From NCBI RefSeq assembly GCF_009497155.1, contig NZ_WINI01000001.1, forward strand, positions 62,001-126,000: a DNA stretch of 64,000 nucleotides, given 5' to 3'. Origin of the DNA: Glaciimonas soli (GTDB lineage: Bacteria > Pseudomonadota > Gammaproteobacteria > Burkholderiales > Burkholderiaceae_D). The translations under genes were made by a program, and so were the position numbers. Below the pieces are notes generated by a model that saw nothing but the letters and a program-made list of their open reading frames with translations, had not been told where the DNA came from and did no database searches. This document shows, piece after piece, positions 27,478 to 36,796 of the stretch (the first letter of the stretch is position 1; each line of letters starts with the position of its first letter).

Positions 27478-28352
27478 AGCCCAGTGACCAGTTTCTGAAT
27501 AGCGGCATTCTTGGTAACGGAACATTGCGAGACATGAAAAAAGAACCAATACGATTTCGTACGATCTGGATATCTGATGTGCATTTAGGGACGACCGGTT
27601 GTCAGGCGGCGCGCTTGTTGGAATTTTTACGCGGCACAGAATCCGATACCTTGTATCTGGTCGGTGACATCATCGATGGATGGCAATTAAAACGCCGCTG
27701 GTATTGGGACCAAACGCACAACAATGTTGTGCAAACGGTGTTGAAAAAAGCACGTAAGGGAACTGAAGTAATTTTTGTTCCTGGCAATCACGACGAAGCG
27801 GTCAGACAATTTATTGACCTTGATTTTGGCGGTATTAAAATTCGCGATGAACTCGTACACACCACGGCGCAAGGAAAACGATTTTTAGTCATACACGGTG
27901 ATCGTTTTGATGGCGTAATTGCTTGTGCGAAATGGCTGGCCTACGTTGGTGATAACTTGTACACCGTGATTTTAAAATTCAATCAATGGTTCAATAGTTG
28001 GCGCGCTCGTGCTGGTCTGCCGTATTGGTCGCTATCGCAATATTTGAAAGGTAAAGTCAAAAATGCGGTGAATTATATTTCTTCATTTGAAGATGCATTA
28101 GCGGCAGAAGCGCAGAAAAAAGGACTGGATGGCGTTATTTGCGGCCATATTCATAAGCCGGAAATTCGTGACATCAACGGCATCACGTATTGCAATGATG
28201 GTGATTGGGTGGAAAGTCTCTCTGCTTTGGTTGAAGATACCAGCGGCGCATTGCGATTGGTGACTTGGCAAGAGATTTTTGGATATAAAAATGTGATTCA
28301 GAATAACGAAATTGCGGCGGAAGAAGGTGAGTTGTGCGAAGCACCAACCTGA
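27474..28352 (+). CDS. LpxH-like metallophosphoesterase (UDP-2,3-diacylglucosamine diphosphatase family)
   Basis: A 292-residue calcineurin-like phosphoesterase with all metal motifs: WISDVHLGTTG, YLVGDIIDGWQ, VPGNHDEAVR, VIHGDRFDG and CGHIHKPE. The pattern ISDVHLG...GDIIDGWQLKRRW belongs to the YbbF/LpxH-related group, often found in proteobacteria apart from the true lipid A gene lpxH. Translation is coupled to the OlsB-like gene by a 4-base overlap, suggesting a shared role in envelope lipids. An internal Met before KKEPIRFRTIW is an alternative start. A bidirectional terminator follows. Confidence 0.78.
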   Translation: MKPSDQFLNSGILGNGTLRDMKKEPIRFRTIWISDVHLGTTGCQAARLLEFLRGTESDTLYLVGDIIDGWQLKRRWYWDQTHNNVVQTVLKKARKGTEVIFVPGNHDEAVRQFIDLDFGGIKIRDELVHTTAQGKRFLVIHGDRFDGVIACAKWLAYVGDNLYTVILKFNQWFNSWRARAGLPYWSLSQYLKGKVKNAVNYISSFEDALAAEAQKKGLDGVICGHIHKPEIRDINGITYCNDGDWVESLSALVEDTSGALRLVTWQEIFGYKNVIQNNEIAAEEGELCEAPT

Positions 28353-28391
28353 ATCTAGCAATGTAGAGCGAGCGAATAAACGCAGGAAATA

Positions 28392-28420
28392 AAAAAAACC
28401 TCGCAATGCGAGGTTTTTTT
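28392..28420. terminator. Bidirectional intrinsic terminator
   Basis: AAAAAAACCTCGC pairs with GCGAGGTTTTTTT around AAT, with an A-run on one side and a T-run on the other. It lies between the convergent LpxH-like gene and bamD and can stop transcription from both. Confidence 0.9.
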
Positions 28421-28439
28421 ATAAGCAATATTTGCTAAA

Positions 28440-29240
28440 TTACCAAAACTTCCACCAGGACTTTTCTGCTTTGACAGGACCGCCGTGATAGTAGACGCTG
28501 TTCGGATAGTTTTTGTCGAGTACGCGTTTGGCATCATCACGAAGTTGATTCTCGCCCAGCGCATCATAGGATTTCATCATGATGTACAGCGCTTCTTCTA
28601 CCGCTGGCGCATCCGGGTACTGTTGAACCGAATTTTGCGCACGACTTGCCGCAGCGACATAAGCGCCACGACGCAAATAGTAACTGGCAACGTGAACATC
28701 GTATTGCGCCATTGCTTGCACCAGATATTTCATCCGATCGCGAGAATCCGGGGCATATTGGCTATTCGGGAAGCGTACAACCACTTGTTTGAATGCGTCA
28801 AAAGCGTCGCGCGCTGCTTTCGGATCGCGTTCGGTAGGATCTTCCTGAGCCAAAAAGTCGAAAATACTGACGCGATCGTTAAAGTTGACCAGACCACGCA
28901 GGTAGTACATGTAATCAACGTTAGGGTGATTCGGGTGCATTTTAATGAAGCGATCAATCGCAGCCAAAGCCTCAGGTTGTTCACCCTGGCGGTAATGGGC
29001 ATAAGCGATATCCATCTGTGCTTGTTGAGCGTAGGTACCGAACGGGAAGCGCGTTTCCAGCTTTTCAAAATACTGAATTGCCTTGTCGTAACCGCCACTA
29101 TTCATTTCGTCCTTGGCCTCCGAGTATAATTTGGGCGCGGACCAGTTTGCGGTTTCATCGGTTTTGTCTGGTAGTAGGCCACAGGCCGATACTGATAATG
29201 CGATTGCAATTGCAGCTAGTTTGGATAAGTTTTTTTGCAT
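28440..29240 (-). CDS. bamD: Outer-membrane assembly lipoprotein BamD
   Basis: A 266-residue lipoprotein of the BAM complex, which inserts beta-barrel proteins in the outer membrane. The signal peptide has a lipobox (ALSVSAC, Cys20) and is followed by TPR repeats (SAPKLYSEAKDEMNSGGYDKAIQYFEKLETRFPFG, AQMDIAYAHYRQGEQPEALAAIDRFIKMHP, YYLRGLVNF). Divergent from rluD with a 52-base gap, the conserved arrangement for this pair in proteobacteria. Confidence 0.95.
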   Translation of the reverse strand: MQKNLSKLAAIAIALSVSACGLLPDKTDETANWSAPKLYSEAKDEMNSGGYDKAIQYFEKLETRFPFGTYAQQAQMDIAYAHYRQGEQPEALAAIDRFIKMHPNHPNVDYMYYLRGLVNFNDRVSIFDFLAQEDPTERDPKAARDAFDAFKQVVVRFPNSQYAPDSRDRMKYLVQAMAQYDVHVASYYLRRGAYVAAASRAQNSVQQYPDAPAVEEALYIMMKSYDALGENQLRDDAKRVLDKNYPNSVYYHGGPVKAEKSWWKFW

Positions 29241-29292
29241 GGTGTTCGCGAAAATGTGAAAAGCCGTGTAAACAATTGATGGATTATAGCCG

Positions 29293-30360
29293 ATGGGACA
29301 TGCAGTGACGTCATTTACAAAACCAAATATGGTTGAAAACCCGCAAGTAACCGCTCAGGCGGACGATTTCATAGCCGACAGCGATGATATCGAAGAAGCC
29401 GGCATTAGTGTTGATGAAATTAACGAGATAGTATTGAATTTAACGCCAGAGGTCTGTGGAACCCGGCTTGATAAAGTGATATCTACTTTAATTCCGCAGT
29501 ATTCTCGTAGCCGCATTCAGCAATGGATGGAAGCCGGCCACGTTAGTGTTGATGGCAAAATTGCCACAACAAAAATGATTGCGTATGGCGATGAGAATGT
29601 CATCGTTTTGCCGCAGCCAGCACCGGATGAGCATGCCTACGAGCCAGAGGAAATGGCTTTGGATGTCGTTTACGAAGACGATGACATTATTGTGATCAAT
29701 AAACCGGCTGGATTAGTCGTTCATCCGGCCGCAGGGAACTGGTCCGGGACGTTGTTAAATGGCTTGCTATTTCGTTGGTCGCAACTGGGCGGCGTGCCGC
29801 GAGCCGGGATTGTCCATCGCTTGGACAAAGATACTAGCGGTTTGATGGTAGTCGCAAAAAATCTTGAGTCACAAACGGATTTGGTACGTCAATTGCAAGC
29901 GCGTACGGTCAAGCGCCATTATTTGGCATTGGTATGGGGCACGCCACAATTGAACGGCACCATTGATAAAGCAATGGCACGCCATCCCCGTGATCGCATC
30001 AAAATGGCAGTGTCTGACAGTTTGAGCGCGAAAACGGCGGTAACGCATTACGAGCGCCTGGCAACCGGAGCAATCGATGGGCGTCTGGTGAGTTTGATGC
30101 GTTGTCAATTAGAAACCGGACGTACGCATCAAATTAGGGTGCATATGCTATCACTCGGTTTTGCGTTGGTTGGCGACACTTTATATGGCAAACAGCATTT
30201 GATGCCGGTATTTCCACGTCAGGCTTTACATGCAACGCGTTTAGGCTTGATTCATCCTGATAGTGGAGAAGATTGCGCCTGGTATGCACCGTTGCCTGAT
30301 GATTTTGAGGAATTATTAGCGCGGGCCGGGATTGTCGTGCCTGAAACGTTGCCTGAATAA
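29293..30360 (+). CDS. rluD: 23S rRNA pseudouridine synthase RluD
   Basis: A 355-residue synthase that makes pseudouridines 1911, 1915 and 1917 in helix 69 of 23S rRNA. It has an S4 RNA-binding domain near residues 57-110 (TRLDKVISTLIPQYSRSRIQQWMEAGHVSVDG) and the catalytic GIVHRLDKDTSGLMVVAKN with the active-site Asp. LETGRTHQIRVHM and LVGDTLYG are family signatures. The acidic N-terminal extension of about 50 residues may partly reflect a start later than 29293, for example the ATG at 29329. pgeF follows by 33 bases. Confidence 0.95.
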   Translation: MGHAVTSFTKPNMVENPQVTAQADDFIADSDDIEEAGISVDEINEIVLNLTPEVCGTRLDKVISTLIPQYSRSRIQQWMEAGHVSVDGKIATTKMIAYGDENVIVLPQPAPDEHAYEPEEMALDVVYEDDDIIVINKPAGLVVHPAAGNWSGTLLNGLLFRWSQLGGVPRAGIVHRLDKDTSGLMVVAKNLESQTDLVRQLQARTVKRHYLALVWGTPQLNGTIDKAMARHPRDRIKMAVSDSLSAKTAVTHYERLATGAIDGRLVSLMRCQLETGRTHQIRVHMLSLGFALVGDTLYGKQHLMPVFPRQALHATRLGLIHPDSGEDCAWYAPLPDDFEELLARAGIVVPETLPE

Positions 30361-30393
30361 TTAAGTTTCTGTTTTTTGATTGAACACTACCCC

Positions 30394-31179
30394 ATGCATG
30401 TCATTATTCCAAATTGGATCGCTTTACCGCATCGTGTCGGTGCTTTTTCAACTACGCGGCAGGGTGGTGTCAGTCACATACCGTACGACGACGGCATGGG
30501 CGGTGGCGGTCTGAATCTTGGCTCACATGTTGATGACCAATTGGCCGATGTCGAAAGCAATCGCGCTTTGTTGGATTGCTTATTGCCGACATCACCAATC
30601 TGGTTGTCGCAAGTGCATGGAGTGAATGTGGTTGATGCTGCAGAAGTGATGGCCGGTGTTGAGGCTGATGCGGCTATTACAACCAAGCGCGGTGTCGTCT
30701 GCGCAGTGCAGACTGCAGATTGTTTACCGGTATTGTTTTATGATAATGGCGGTCATGTAGTTGGTGCTGCGCACGCCGGTTGGCGTGGCTTGGTGAGTGG
30801 CGTGCTGGAAAATACAGTGGCACGCATGCGTGCAAGCGGTGATGAGGTTGGTGAAATCATCGCGTGGTGCGGACCCGCAATAGGCCCGCAACAATTTGAA
30901 GTGGGCACAGATGTACTGGAGGCTTTTATGGCGCGTGCCATAACACTGCAGATGTCAGCAACAGTGCAAAACGAGATTCAGTCAGCTTTTGTTGCAATCC
31001 CTGAGCGTGCTGGAAAATATCTTGCCGATATCTATCGTTTGGCGCGCATTGTTTTACGTGAAGTAAATGTGCACCATGTTTATGGCGGAGAGGCTTGTAC
31101 GGTCAGCGATAAACGGTTTTATTCTTATCGCCGTGACAAAGTGACAGGGCGTATGGCAGCATTAATCTGGTTGAAATGA
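30394..31179 (+). CDS. pgeF: PgeF/YfiH-family laccase-domain protein (polyphenol oxidase family)
   Basis: A 261-residue protein of the DUF152/YfiH family. ATG at 30394 is preferred over the in-frame TTG at 30376. FSTTRQGGVSHIPY, QVHGVNVV, VQTADCLPVLF, GAAHAGWRGLVSGVLENTV and the C-terminal GGEACTVSDKRFYSYRRD contain the His/Cys metal site. In E. coli this protein removes misincorporated serine from peptidoglycan precursors; homologues also act on nucleosides or phenols. rluD-pgeF is a conserved pair. Confidence 0.9.
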   Translation: MHVIIPNWIALPHRVGAFSTTRQGGVSHIPYDDGMGGGGLNLGSHVDDQLADVESNRALLDCLLPTSPIWLSQVHGVNVVDAAEVMAGVEADAAITTKRGVVCAVQTADCLPVLFYDNGGHVVGAAHAGWRGLVSGVLENTVARMRASGDEVGEIIAWCGPAIGPQQFEVGTDVLEAFMARAITLQMSATVQNEIQSAFVAIPERAGKYLADIYRLARIVLREVNVHHVYGGEACTVSDKRFYSYRRDKVTGRMAALIWLK

Positions 31180-31238
31180 ACCAGTCAAAGTAAGTCATTG
31201 ATTTAGTTTTTGATTGAAGCTCACATACAAACTGAACA

Positions 31239-31514
31239 TCAGTTTTTCAAATTATCCTCGTCGACGTTTTTGAGAATTTTCTTAGCGCGATCATCAATCG
31301 TTTCCCCTTTTATTTCTTCTCGGATAGACAAACGTCGCTGTTCTGCGGCTCTTTGTCGATTTCGCTTGCGTTGCGGTGTGCCCATCAGGTATAAAACTAT
31401 TGCCAAAGGAAGAACGCCATAGAAAAGAAATGTCATGACACCGGCAGCTGCGGACGACTCCGTAATGGACATCATGAAGACAACATAAATCCAGCCGATG
31501 GCGATAATATACAT
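31239..31514 (-). CDS. Small conserved membrane protein
   Basis: A 91-residue protein with two hydrophobic segments (residues 1-17 and 24-44: YIIAIGWIYVVFMM, VMTFLFYGVLPLAIVLYLMG) and a strongly basic, then charged C-terminal tail (QRKRNRQRAAEQRRL). It lies on the opposite strand between pgeF and phaC. I know of no function; the coding call rests on length, membrane pattern and lack of a better frame on the other strand. Confidence 0.65.
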   Translation of the reverse strand: MYIIAIGWIYVVFMMSITESSAAAGVMTFLFYGVLPLAIVLYLMGTPQRKRNRQRAAEQRRLSIREEIKGETIDDRAKKILKNVDEDNLKN

Positions 31515-31577
31515 AGAGTATGCGATTCAAGTGATGAGATAGCCCCAGACGATACGCTAAAGTTATGGTAACAGCAC

Positions 31578-33365
31578 ATGAATAATCAAAATATCCCCAA
31601 TGCTTTCACTCTCGTGGAAATGACGCAGATATCACAGAAAATTGCTGAGCATATTTCGCATACGGTGTCGCAATTCAAAGATGCGCAGCAATGGTCATTA
31701 CCTTCCGCAAATAAGCCATTCGACTTTAGTGCGCTGATGCAGAGCATACCTTCCAGCGCAAGTTTGACTGGACCAGGCATTACACTTAATCCAGCGTTGC
31801 TAGAGCAGTTGCAAGAACAATACGCCCAGCAGTTTGCCGTTTTATGGCAAAACATGCTTGCTTCGAAAACGCCTGCACTGACCGATAAACGATTTAGTCA
31901 TGAAGCATGGCAAAGCACGTCGTTGCACGCTTTCAATGCAGCCATTTATTTATTGAACGGTCAGTTTTTATCGGCGATGGTTGATACAGTTGAAGCGCCG
32001 CTGAAAACCAAAAGAAAGATTGCTTTCGCAGTGCAACAAATGATCGACGCGATGTCACCGTCCAATTTTTTCGCCAGTAATCCAGTCGCGCAACAAAAAA
32101 TGATTGAGACGAAAGGTGAAAGCCTGGCTCGCGGTATGGCGCATTTGATGGCCGATATGAAAAAAGGCAAAATTTCACAAACGGATGAAACTGCTTTTGA
32201 GGTCGGTAAAGATGTCGCAACCACCGAGGGCGCGGTGGTATTTGAGCATCCGTTATTCCAGTTAATTCAATATAGTCCGTTGACTAAAACGGTGCATCAG
32301 CGACCTCTGCTGATTGTGCCGCCATGTATCAACAAGTTTTACATTTTAGACTTGCAGCCACAAAATTCGCTGGTGAGATTCGCTGTTGAGCAAGGCCACA
32401 CTGTATTCCTGATATCTTGGTGTAACGCTGATGCCTCGGTTGAGCAAGCGAATTGGGATCAATATATTGAAGATGGCGCGATACAGGCGATTCATGTGGC
32501 GCAAAAAATTTCAGGGCAGGAAAAGATCAATGCGCTTGGTTTTTGTGTAGGCGGCACGATTTTGTCAGCGGCACTTGCGGTGTTGTTTGCGCGCGGAGAA
32601 AAACCGGTTTCCAGCCTGACGTTATTGACGACATTCCTCGACTTCACTGATACCGGCATCCTTGATGTTTATATTGATGATGCGCAAATTAAACTGCGAG
32701 AAAAAGCTATTGGGCAGGGCGGCTTGATGCCGGGACGTGATTTTTCTTCTGCATTTTCCAGTCTGCGCCCCAACGATTTAGTATGGAACTATGTTGAATC
32801 CAATTATCTCAAAGGTGAGGAGCCAACGGCCTTTGATTTGTTGTACTGGAATGCAGATACTACCAATTTGCCAGGACCGATGTTTTGTTACTACTTGCGC
32901 AATATGTATTTGGATAATGCGTTAAAGGAGCCGGGCAAACTGACCATCGCGGGTGAGAAACTTGATCTTGGCAAAATCAGTGCGCCAACCTTTATTTACG
33001 CATCGCGAGAAGATCATATTGTGCCTTGGACGTCCGCTTATGCTTCAACGCAGCTACTTAATCCTAAGCACCCGGAGCGTAACCGTTTTGTACTCGGCGC
33101 ATCTGGTCATATTGCAGGCGTCATTAATCCTCCGGCAAAAAAGAAACGGAATTATTGGACCAATCAACAAGCAAAGCCGGGCATATCGGCCGATACTTGG
33201 TTTACTGATGCAATTGAACACCCAGGTAGTTGGTGGACAGAATGGGCGGAATTTTTGTCCCAACATGGCGGCAAACAAATAACCGCACCAAAGAAATTGG
33301 GCAGTACCAGCTTTAAACCGATTGAACCGGCGCCCGGGCGTTATGTAAAAGCCAGAGCCGAATAA
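31578..33365 (+). CDS. phaC: Class I poly(3-hydroxyalkanoate) synthase
   Basis: A 595-residue synthase that polymerises 3-hydroxybutyryl-CoA into polyester granules. The lipase-like box GFCVGG places the catalytic Cys at residue 323, near the Cys319 of the Cupriavidus enzyme. REDHIVPW and GASGHIAGVINPP supply the Asp- and His-containing regions of the triad. PLLIVPPCINKFYILDLQPQNSLVRF is the PhaC signature. It is followed by phaB and phaR; no phaA (beta-ketothiolase) is present here. Confidence 0.96.
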   Translation: MNNQNIPNAFTLVEMTQISQKIAEHISHTVSQFKDAQQWSLPSANKPFDFSALMQSIPSSASLTGPGITLNPALLEQLQEQYAQQFAVLWQNMLASKTPALTDKRFSHEAWQSTSLHAFNAAIYLLNGQFLSAMVDTVEAPLKTKRKIAFAVQQMIDAMSPSNFFASNPVAQQKMIETKGESLARGMAHLMADMKKGKISQTDETAFEVGKDVATTEGAVVFEHPLFQLIQYSPLTKTVHQRPLLIVPPCINKFYILDLQPQNSLVRFAVEQGHTVFLISWCNADASVEQANWDQYIEDGAIQAIHVAQKISGQEKINALGFCVGGTILSAALAVLFARGEKPVSSLTLLTTFLDFTDTGILDVYIDDAQIKLREKAIGQGGLMPGRDFSSAFSSLRPNDLVWNYVESNYLKGEEPTAFDLLYWNADTTNLPGPMFCYYLRNMYLDNALKEPGKLTIAGEKLDLGKISAPTFIYASREDHIVPWTSAYASTQLLNPKHPERNRFVLGASGHIAGVINPPAKKKRNYWTNQQAKPGISADTWFTDAIEHPGSWWTEWAEFLSQHGGKQITAPKKLGSTSFKPIEPAPGRYVKARAE

Positions 33366-33524
33366 AAACAAGAAAAATCGTGGCAATCTGTAGCACGAAC
33401 GTAAAGAATATTGCGAGTTTATGGATTGTAGTACCTCTGAAAGACCAGATCTTAACGAGGAGTATGGAGAGTATTAGCGATGCATTCGTATCGTTTTTGT
33501 TAATCGAATAAATAGGAGACAAAC

Positions 33525-34265
33525 ATGTCCAAGCGAATTGCATATGTAACTGGTGGAATGGGCGGGATTGGGACACCAATTTGCACTCGGCTTTGCCGAG
33601 ATGGTTATACCGTCGTAGCAGGATGCGGTCCAAATTCAACCCGCAAAGACAGATGGTTAGCCGAAATGCGTGCACAAGGATTTGATATTCACGCGTCAGA
33701 AGGCAATGTGTCGAGCTGGGAATCAACCGTAGCGGCTTTTGATAAAGTCAAAGCGGACATTGGCCAAGTTGATGTCTTGGTCAATAACGCTGGTATTACC
33801 CGCGATGGTCAATTTCGCAAAATGTCTAAAGACGATTGGGATGCTGTCATTAATACCAACCTGAACTCCTTGTTCAATGTTACCAAGCAAGTTATTGAAG
33901 GAATGGTAGATCGTGGCTTTGGGCGCATCATCAATATTTCTTCGGTGAATGGTCAAAAGGGGCAGTTTGGACAAACCAATTATTCGACTGCGAAAGCGGG
34001 AATTCACGGCTTTACCATGGCATTGGCACAAGAAGTTGCCACCAAAGGTGTCACTGTCAATACCGTTTCACCGGGTTATGTGGGAACTGACATGGTGCGC
34101 GCAATCCGGCCTGAAGTACTGGAAAAAATTGTCGCAGGGATTCCACTTAAGCGATTGGCAGAGCCAGAGGAAATCGCCTCCATCATTGCCTGGATTGCTT
34201 CCGAGGAAGGTGGTTATGCAACTGGTTCGGATTTCTCGCTGAACGGCGGCTTGCATATGGGGTAA
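33525..34265 (+). CDS. phaB: Acetoacetyl-CoA reductase
   Basis: A 246-residue short-chain dehydrogenase that reduces acetoacetyl-CoA to (R)-3-hydroxybutyryl-CoA with NADPH. It shows TGGMGGIGTPICTRL (cofactor site), NNAGITRD, and the catalytic Ser-Tyr-Lys in NISSVNGQKGQFGQTNYSTAKAG. It closely follows the PhaB pattern. AGGAGA stands before the ATG. phaC lies 159 bases upstream, so the genes may share a transcript. Confidence 0.95.
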   Translation: MSKRIAYVTGGMGGIGTPICTRLCRDGYTVVAGCGPNSTRKDRWLAEMRAQGFDIHASEGNVSSWESTVAAFDKVKADIGQVDVLVNNAGITRDGQFRKMSKDDWDAVINTNLNSLFNVTKQVIEGMVDRGFGRIINISSVNGQKGQFGQTNYSTAKAGIHGFTMALAQEVATKGVTVNTVSPGYVGTDMVRAIRPEVLEKIVAGIPLKRLAEPEEIASIIAWIASEEGGYATGSDFSLNGGLHMG

Positions 34266-34307
34266 ATAGAAGGGGCGAAAAAAGCAACTTTTATCCCCGT
34301 GGCTTGG

Positions 34308-34377
34308 TTTACAATATTTTTTGTAAAACATTAAATTCGGGCACTACCAGCACCATGTAATGTTGTGTATAGTGCCC
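34308..34377. terminator. Two inverted repeats after phaB, possible terminator
   Basis: TTTACAA (34308-34314) pairs with TTGTAAA (34321-34327), and GGGCACTA (34339-34346) with TAGTGCCC (34370-34377). They lie in the 223-base phaB-phaR gap. Neither is a textbook terminator; together they could slow transcription or stabilise mRNA ends. Confidence 0.35.
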
Positions 34378-34427
34378 GTCAGTGCTCCGTGAGACCGGCG
34401 CATTTTTACCTACGCCCAAGTAAAGTC

Positions 34428-34452
34428 AGAATGCATGATTATCATGCATTCT
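34428..34452. promoter_or_regulatory. 25-base palindrome upstream of phaR, candidate PhaR operator
   Basis: AGAATGCATGAT, one central base, then ATCATGCATTCT: a perfect 12-1-12 palindrome, ending 36 bases before the phaR ATG. It contains paired TGCA cores. PhaR proteins are DNA-binding repressors of phasin genes and of themselves, and known targets are TGC/GCA-rich inverted repeats, so autoregulation through this site is a fair guess. Confidence 0.5.
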
Positions 34453-34488
34453 CAATATGCGCCATAGCAGAATGAACTGGAAATTGAC

Positions 34489-35049
34489 ATGACTACTACA
34501 AAAAAAAATGCTGAGCGCCTGATTAAGAAATACCCGAACCGCCGTCTTTATGACACTCAGACTAGTTCTTACATCACTTTGACAGATGTCAAACAATTGG
34601 TGCTCGATAACGAAGAGTTTGCTGTAGTCGATGCCAAAACTGAAGAAAATCTCACGCGCAGCATTTTGTTGCAAATTATTCTGGAAGAAGAGTCGAACGG
34701 CACGCCGATGTTCTCCAGTCCTGCACTTGCGCAAATCATTCGCTATTACGGTCACGCCATGCAAGGAATGATGGGCTCTTACCTTGAAAAGAACATTCAA
34801 ACTTTCATTGATATTCAAAACAAGCTGACGGAAAACTCTAAAGGCATGTATGAAGGTAAGCCATTTAGCCCTGAGATGTGGACGCAATTTATGAATGTTC
34901 AGGGGCCAATGATGCAAGGCATGATGAACAATTACATAGAGCAAAGTAAATCCCTGTTTGTGCAAATGCAGGAGCAAATGCAAAGCCAAAGCAAAAATAT
35001 GTTTGGCACTTTTCCTTTTGCGTCAGCGCCACCACACAAAGAAAAGTAA
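34489..35049 (+). CDS. phaR: Polyhydroxyalkanoate synthesis repressor PhaR
   Basis: A 186-residue regulator with the PhaR N-terminal DNA-binding domain (RLIKKYPNRRLYDTQTSSYITLTDVKQLVLD) and two copies of the PHB-accumulation regulatory region (RSILLQIILEEESNGTPMFSSPALAQIIRYYG). The C-terminal part is Met/Gln-rich. PhaR represses phasin genes and leaves DNA when it binds nascent PHB. Third gene of the pha cluster; the palindrome just upstream may be its own operator. Confidence 0.95.
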   Translation: MTTTKKNAERLIKKYPNRRLYDTQTSSYITLTDVKQLVLDNEEFAVVDAKTEENLTRSILLQIILEEESNGTPMFSSPALAQIIRYYGHAMQGMMGSYLEKNIQTFIDIQNKLTENSKGMYEGKPFSPEMWTQFMNVQGPMMQGMMNNYIEQSKSLFVQMQEQMQSQSKNMFGTFPFASAPPHKEK

Positions 35050-35232
35050 ATTATTTGACAATTTTTGTTGGGAAAAATTCAATATTCAATGGCTTGCGCA
35101 ATAAAAATTGTGTAAGCCATTGTCTTTTTATAATGATGTTTCTCATCGCAGCAGCTTGAGAGGTGAGATTAGCTCGCGGTTCAATTCAGCGGAAAGGGTA
35201 CAATAGCGGATTCGTCTTGTCCCTTTCTTGCC

Positions 35233-36618
35233 ATGTCTAACACCACTCCAGTTTTTACCCCTATTTCAACTCCATCGGCGCCTAAAGTTGGCTTCGTTTC
35301 GCTCGGCTGTCCAAAAGCGCTGGTCGATTCAGAGCAAATCCTCACGCAACTGCGTGCTGAAGGCTATGAAACCGCAAAATCCTACGACGGTGCCGATCTG
35401 GTGATTGTCAATACGTGCGGCTTCATTGACGCCGCAGTGCAGGAATCACTTGATGCCATCGGTGAGGCACTCAGCGAAAACGGCAAAGTCATTGTCACAG
35501 GATGTCTGGGCGCAAAGAAAGATGCGGACGGAGACGATCTGATTCAAAAAATCCATCCTAAAGTGCTAGAAGTGACCGGGCCGCATGCGGTCGGCGAGGT
35601 CATGTTCGCTGTGCATAAATATTTACCTAAGCCACACGATCCATTTCTGGATTTAGTACCTGCGCAAGGCGTGAAATTGACGCCTAAGCATTTCGCCTAT
35701 TTGAAAATTTCTGAAGGCTGTAACCACCGTTGCAGTTTTTGTATTATTCCATCCATGCGCGGAGATCTGGTTTCACGTCCAATTGCCGACATCATGCTGG
35801 AAGCTGAAAACCTGTTTAAAGCCGGCGTTAAAGAATTGCTAGTGATTTCGCAAGATACAAGTGCCTATGGTGTTGATGTCAAATTCCGCATGGGCTTCTG
35901 GAACGGCAAGCCAGTCAAAACGCATATGACGCAGTTAGTAACTGCCTTAGGTGAGTTGGCTGCGCATTATGGCGCCTGGGTACGTCTGCACTATGTTTAT
36001 CCTTATCCGCACGTCGATCACATTATTCCATTAATGGCAGAGGGCAAAATTCTGCCTTATCTGGATGTGCCGCTGCAACATGCACACCCTGACGTACTAA
36101 AGCGGATGAAACGTCCCGCCAACGGTGAAAAAAATATTGAGCGTATTCAGGCTTGGCGTGCGATGTGCCCGGATCTCACGATTCGCTCCACTTTCATCGC
36201 AGGCTTCCCGGGTGAGACGGAAGCTGAATTTGAATATCTGTTGGATTTCTTGAAAGAAGCGGAAATCGACCGTCTCGGTTGTTTTGCCTATTCTCCGGTG
36301 GCTGGCGCAACCGCGAACGATATCGCGAATCCGGTGCCAGAAGAGCTGCGCGAAGAACGTCGTGGCCGGGTGATGCTATTGCAAGAAGAAATCTCCAAAA
36401 AGCGTTTGCAAGCCAAAGTCGGCAAAACTATGCGCGTATTAATCGACCAGGTTGATCGCAATGGTGGCGTTGGTCGTACTAGTGCAGATGCGCCGGAAAT
36501 TGATGGCGTTGTTTATGTTAAACCGCCATTTGAACCGCATAAGAAGCTGGTGGTTGGTGAGTTTGTTGATGTCACGATTACCGCTGCAGATGCACATGAT
36601 TTATGGGCTGCAGCTTAA
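35233..36618 (+). CDS. rimO: Ribosomal protein S12 methylthiotransferase RimO
   Basis: A 461-residue radical-SAM methylthiotransferase that modifies Asp88 of ribosomal protein S12. It has an N-terminal MTTase domain ([28 protein letters not shown] and VTGCLGAKK with three cluster Cys), the radical-SAM motif C-x3-C-x2-C ([13 protein letters not shown]), the [10 protein letters not shown] segment and a C-terminal TRAM domain (IDGVVYV...FVDVTIT). Its accessory protein YcaO is encoded at 11112-13316. Confidence 0.96.
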   Translation: MSNTTPVFTPISTPSAPKVGFVSLGCPKALVDSEQILTQLRAEGYETAKSYDGADLVIVNTCGFIDAAVQESLDAIGEALSENGKVIVTGCLGAKKDADGDDLIQKIHPKVLEVTGPHAVGEVMFAVHKYLPKPHDPFLDLVPAQGVKLTPKHFAYLKISEGCNHRCSFCIIPSMRGDLVSRPIADIMLEAENLFKAGVKELLVISQDTSAYGVDVKFRMGFWNGKPVKTHMTQLVTALGELAAHYGAWVRLHYVYPYPHVDHIIPLMAEGKILPYLDVPLQHAHPDVLKRMKRPANGEKNIERIQAWRAMCPDLTIRSTFIAGFPGETEAEFEYLLDFLKEAEIDRLGCFAYSPVAGATANDIANPVPEELREERRGRVMLLQEEISKKRLQAKVGKTMRVLIDQVDRNGGVGRTSADAPEIDGVVYVKPPFEPHKKLVVGEFVDVTITAADAHDLWAAA

Positions 36619-36652
36619 GTAATACCAAATAATCGCTTTGAAAACTACCGCC

Positions 36653-36716
36653 GTCATCTTCGCGAACGCGGCGATCCAAATTTCGTAATGGGGATTCCCG
36701 CGTTACTGGGAATGAC
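36653..36716. repeat. Degenerate inverted pair of dRS3-like repeats (locus B)
   Basis: A left unit at 36653-36678 (GTCATCTTCGCGAACGCGGC then GATCCA) and a right unit at 36692-36716 (GGATTCCCGCGTTACTGGGA then ATGAC) match locus A with several mismatches, so this copy is decaying. It lies between rimO and the secreted protein gene. Confidence 0.7.
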
Positions 36717-36796
36717 GAGGTCATTTTCAAAATGATAGATTGAACTTACTTAAGAAATAACCCAAATCTAATAATCTCTGTTTGAAGGTATTGTTA

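Noticed and set aside
31578-35049. Complete phaCAB operon
   Set aside because: phaC, phaB and phaR are present but no beta-ketothiolase gene lies between or beside them.
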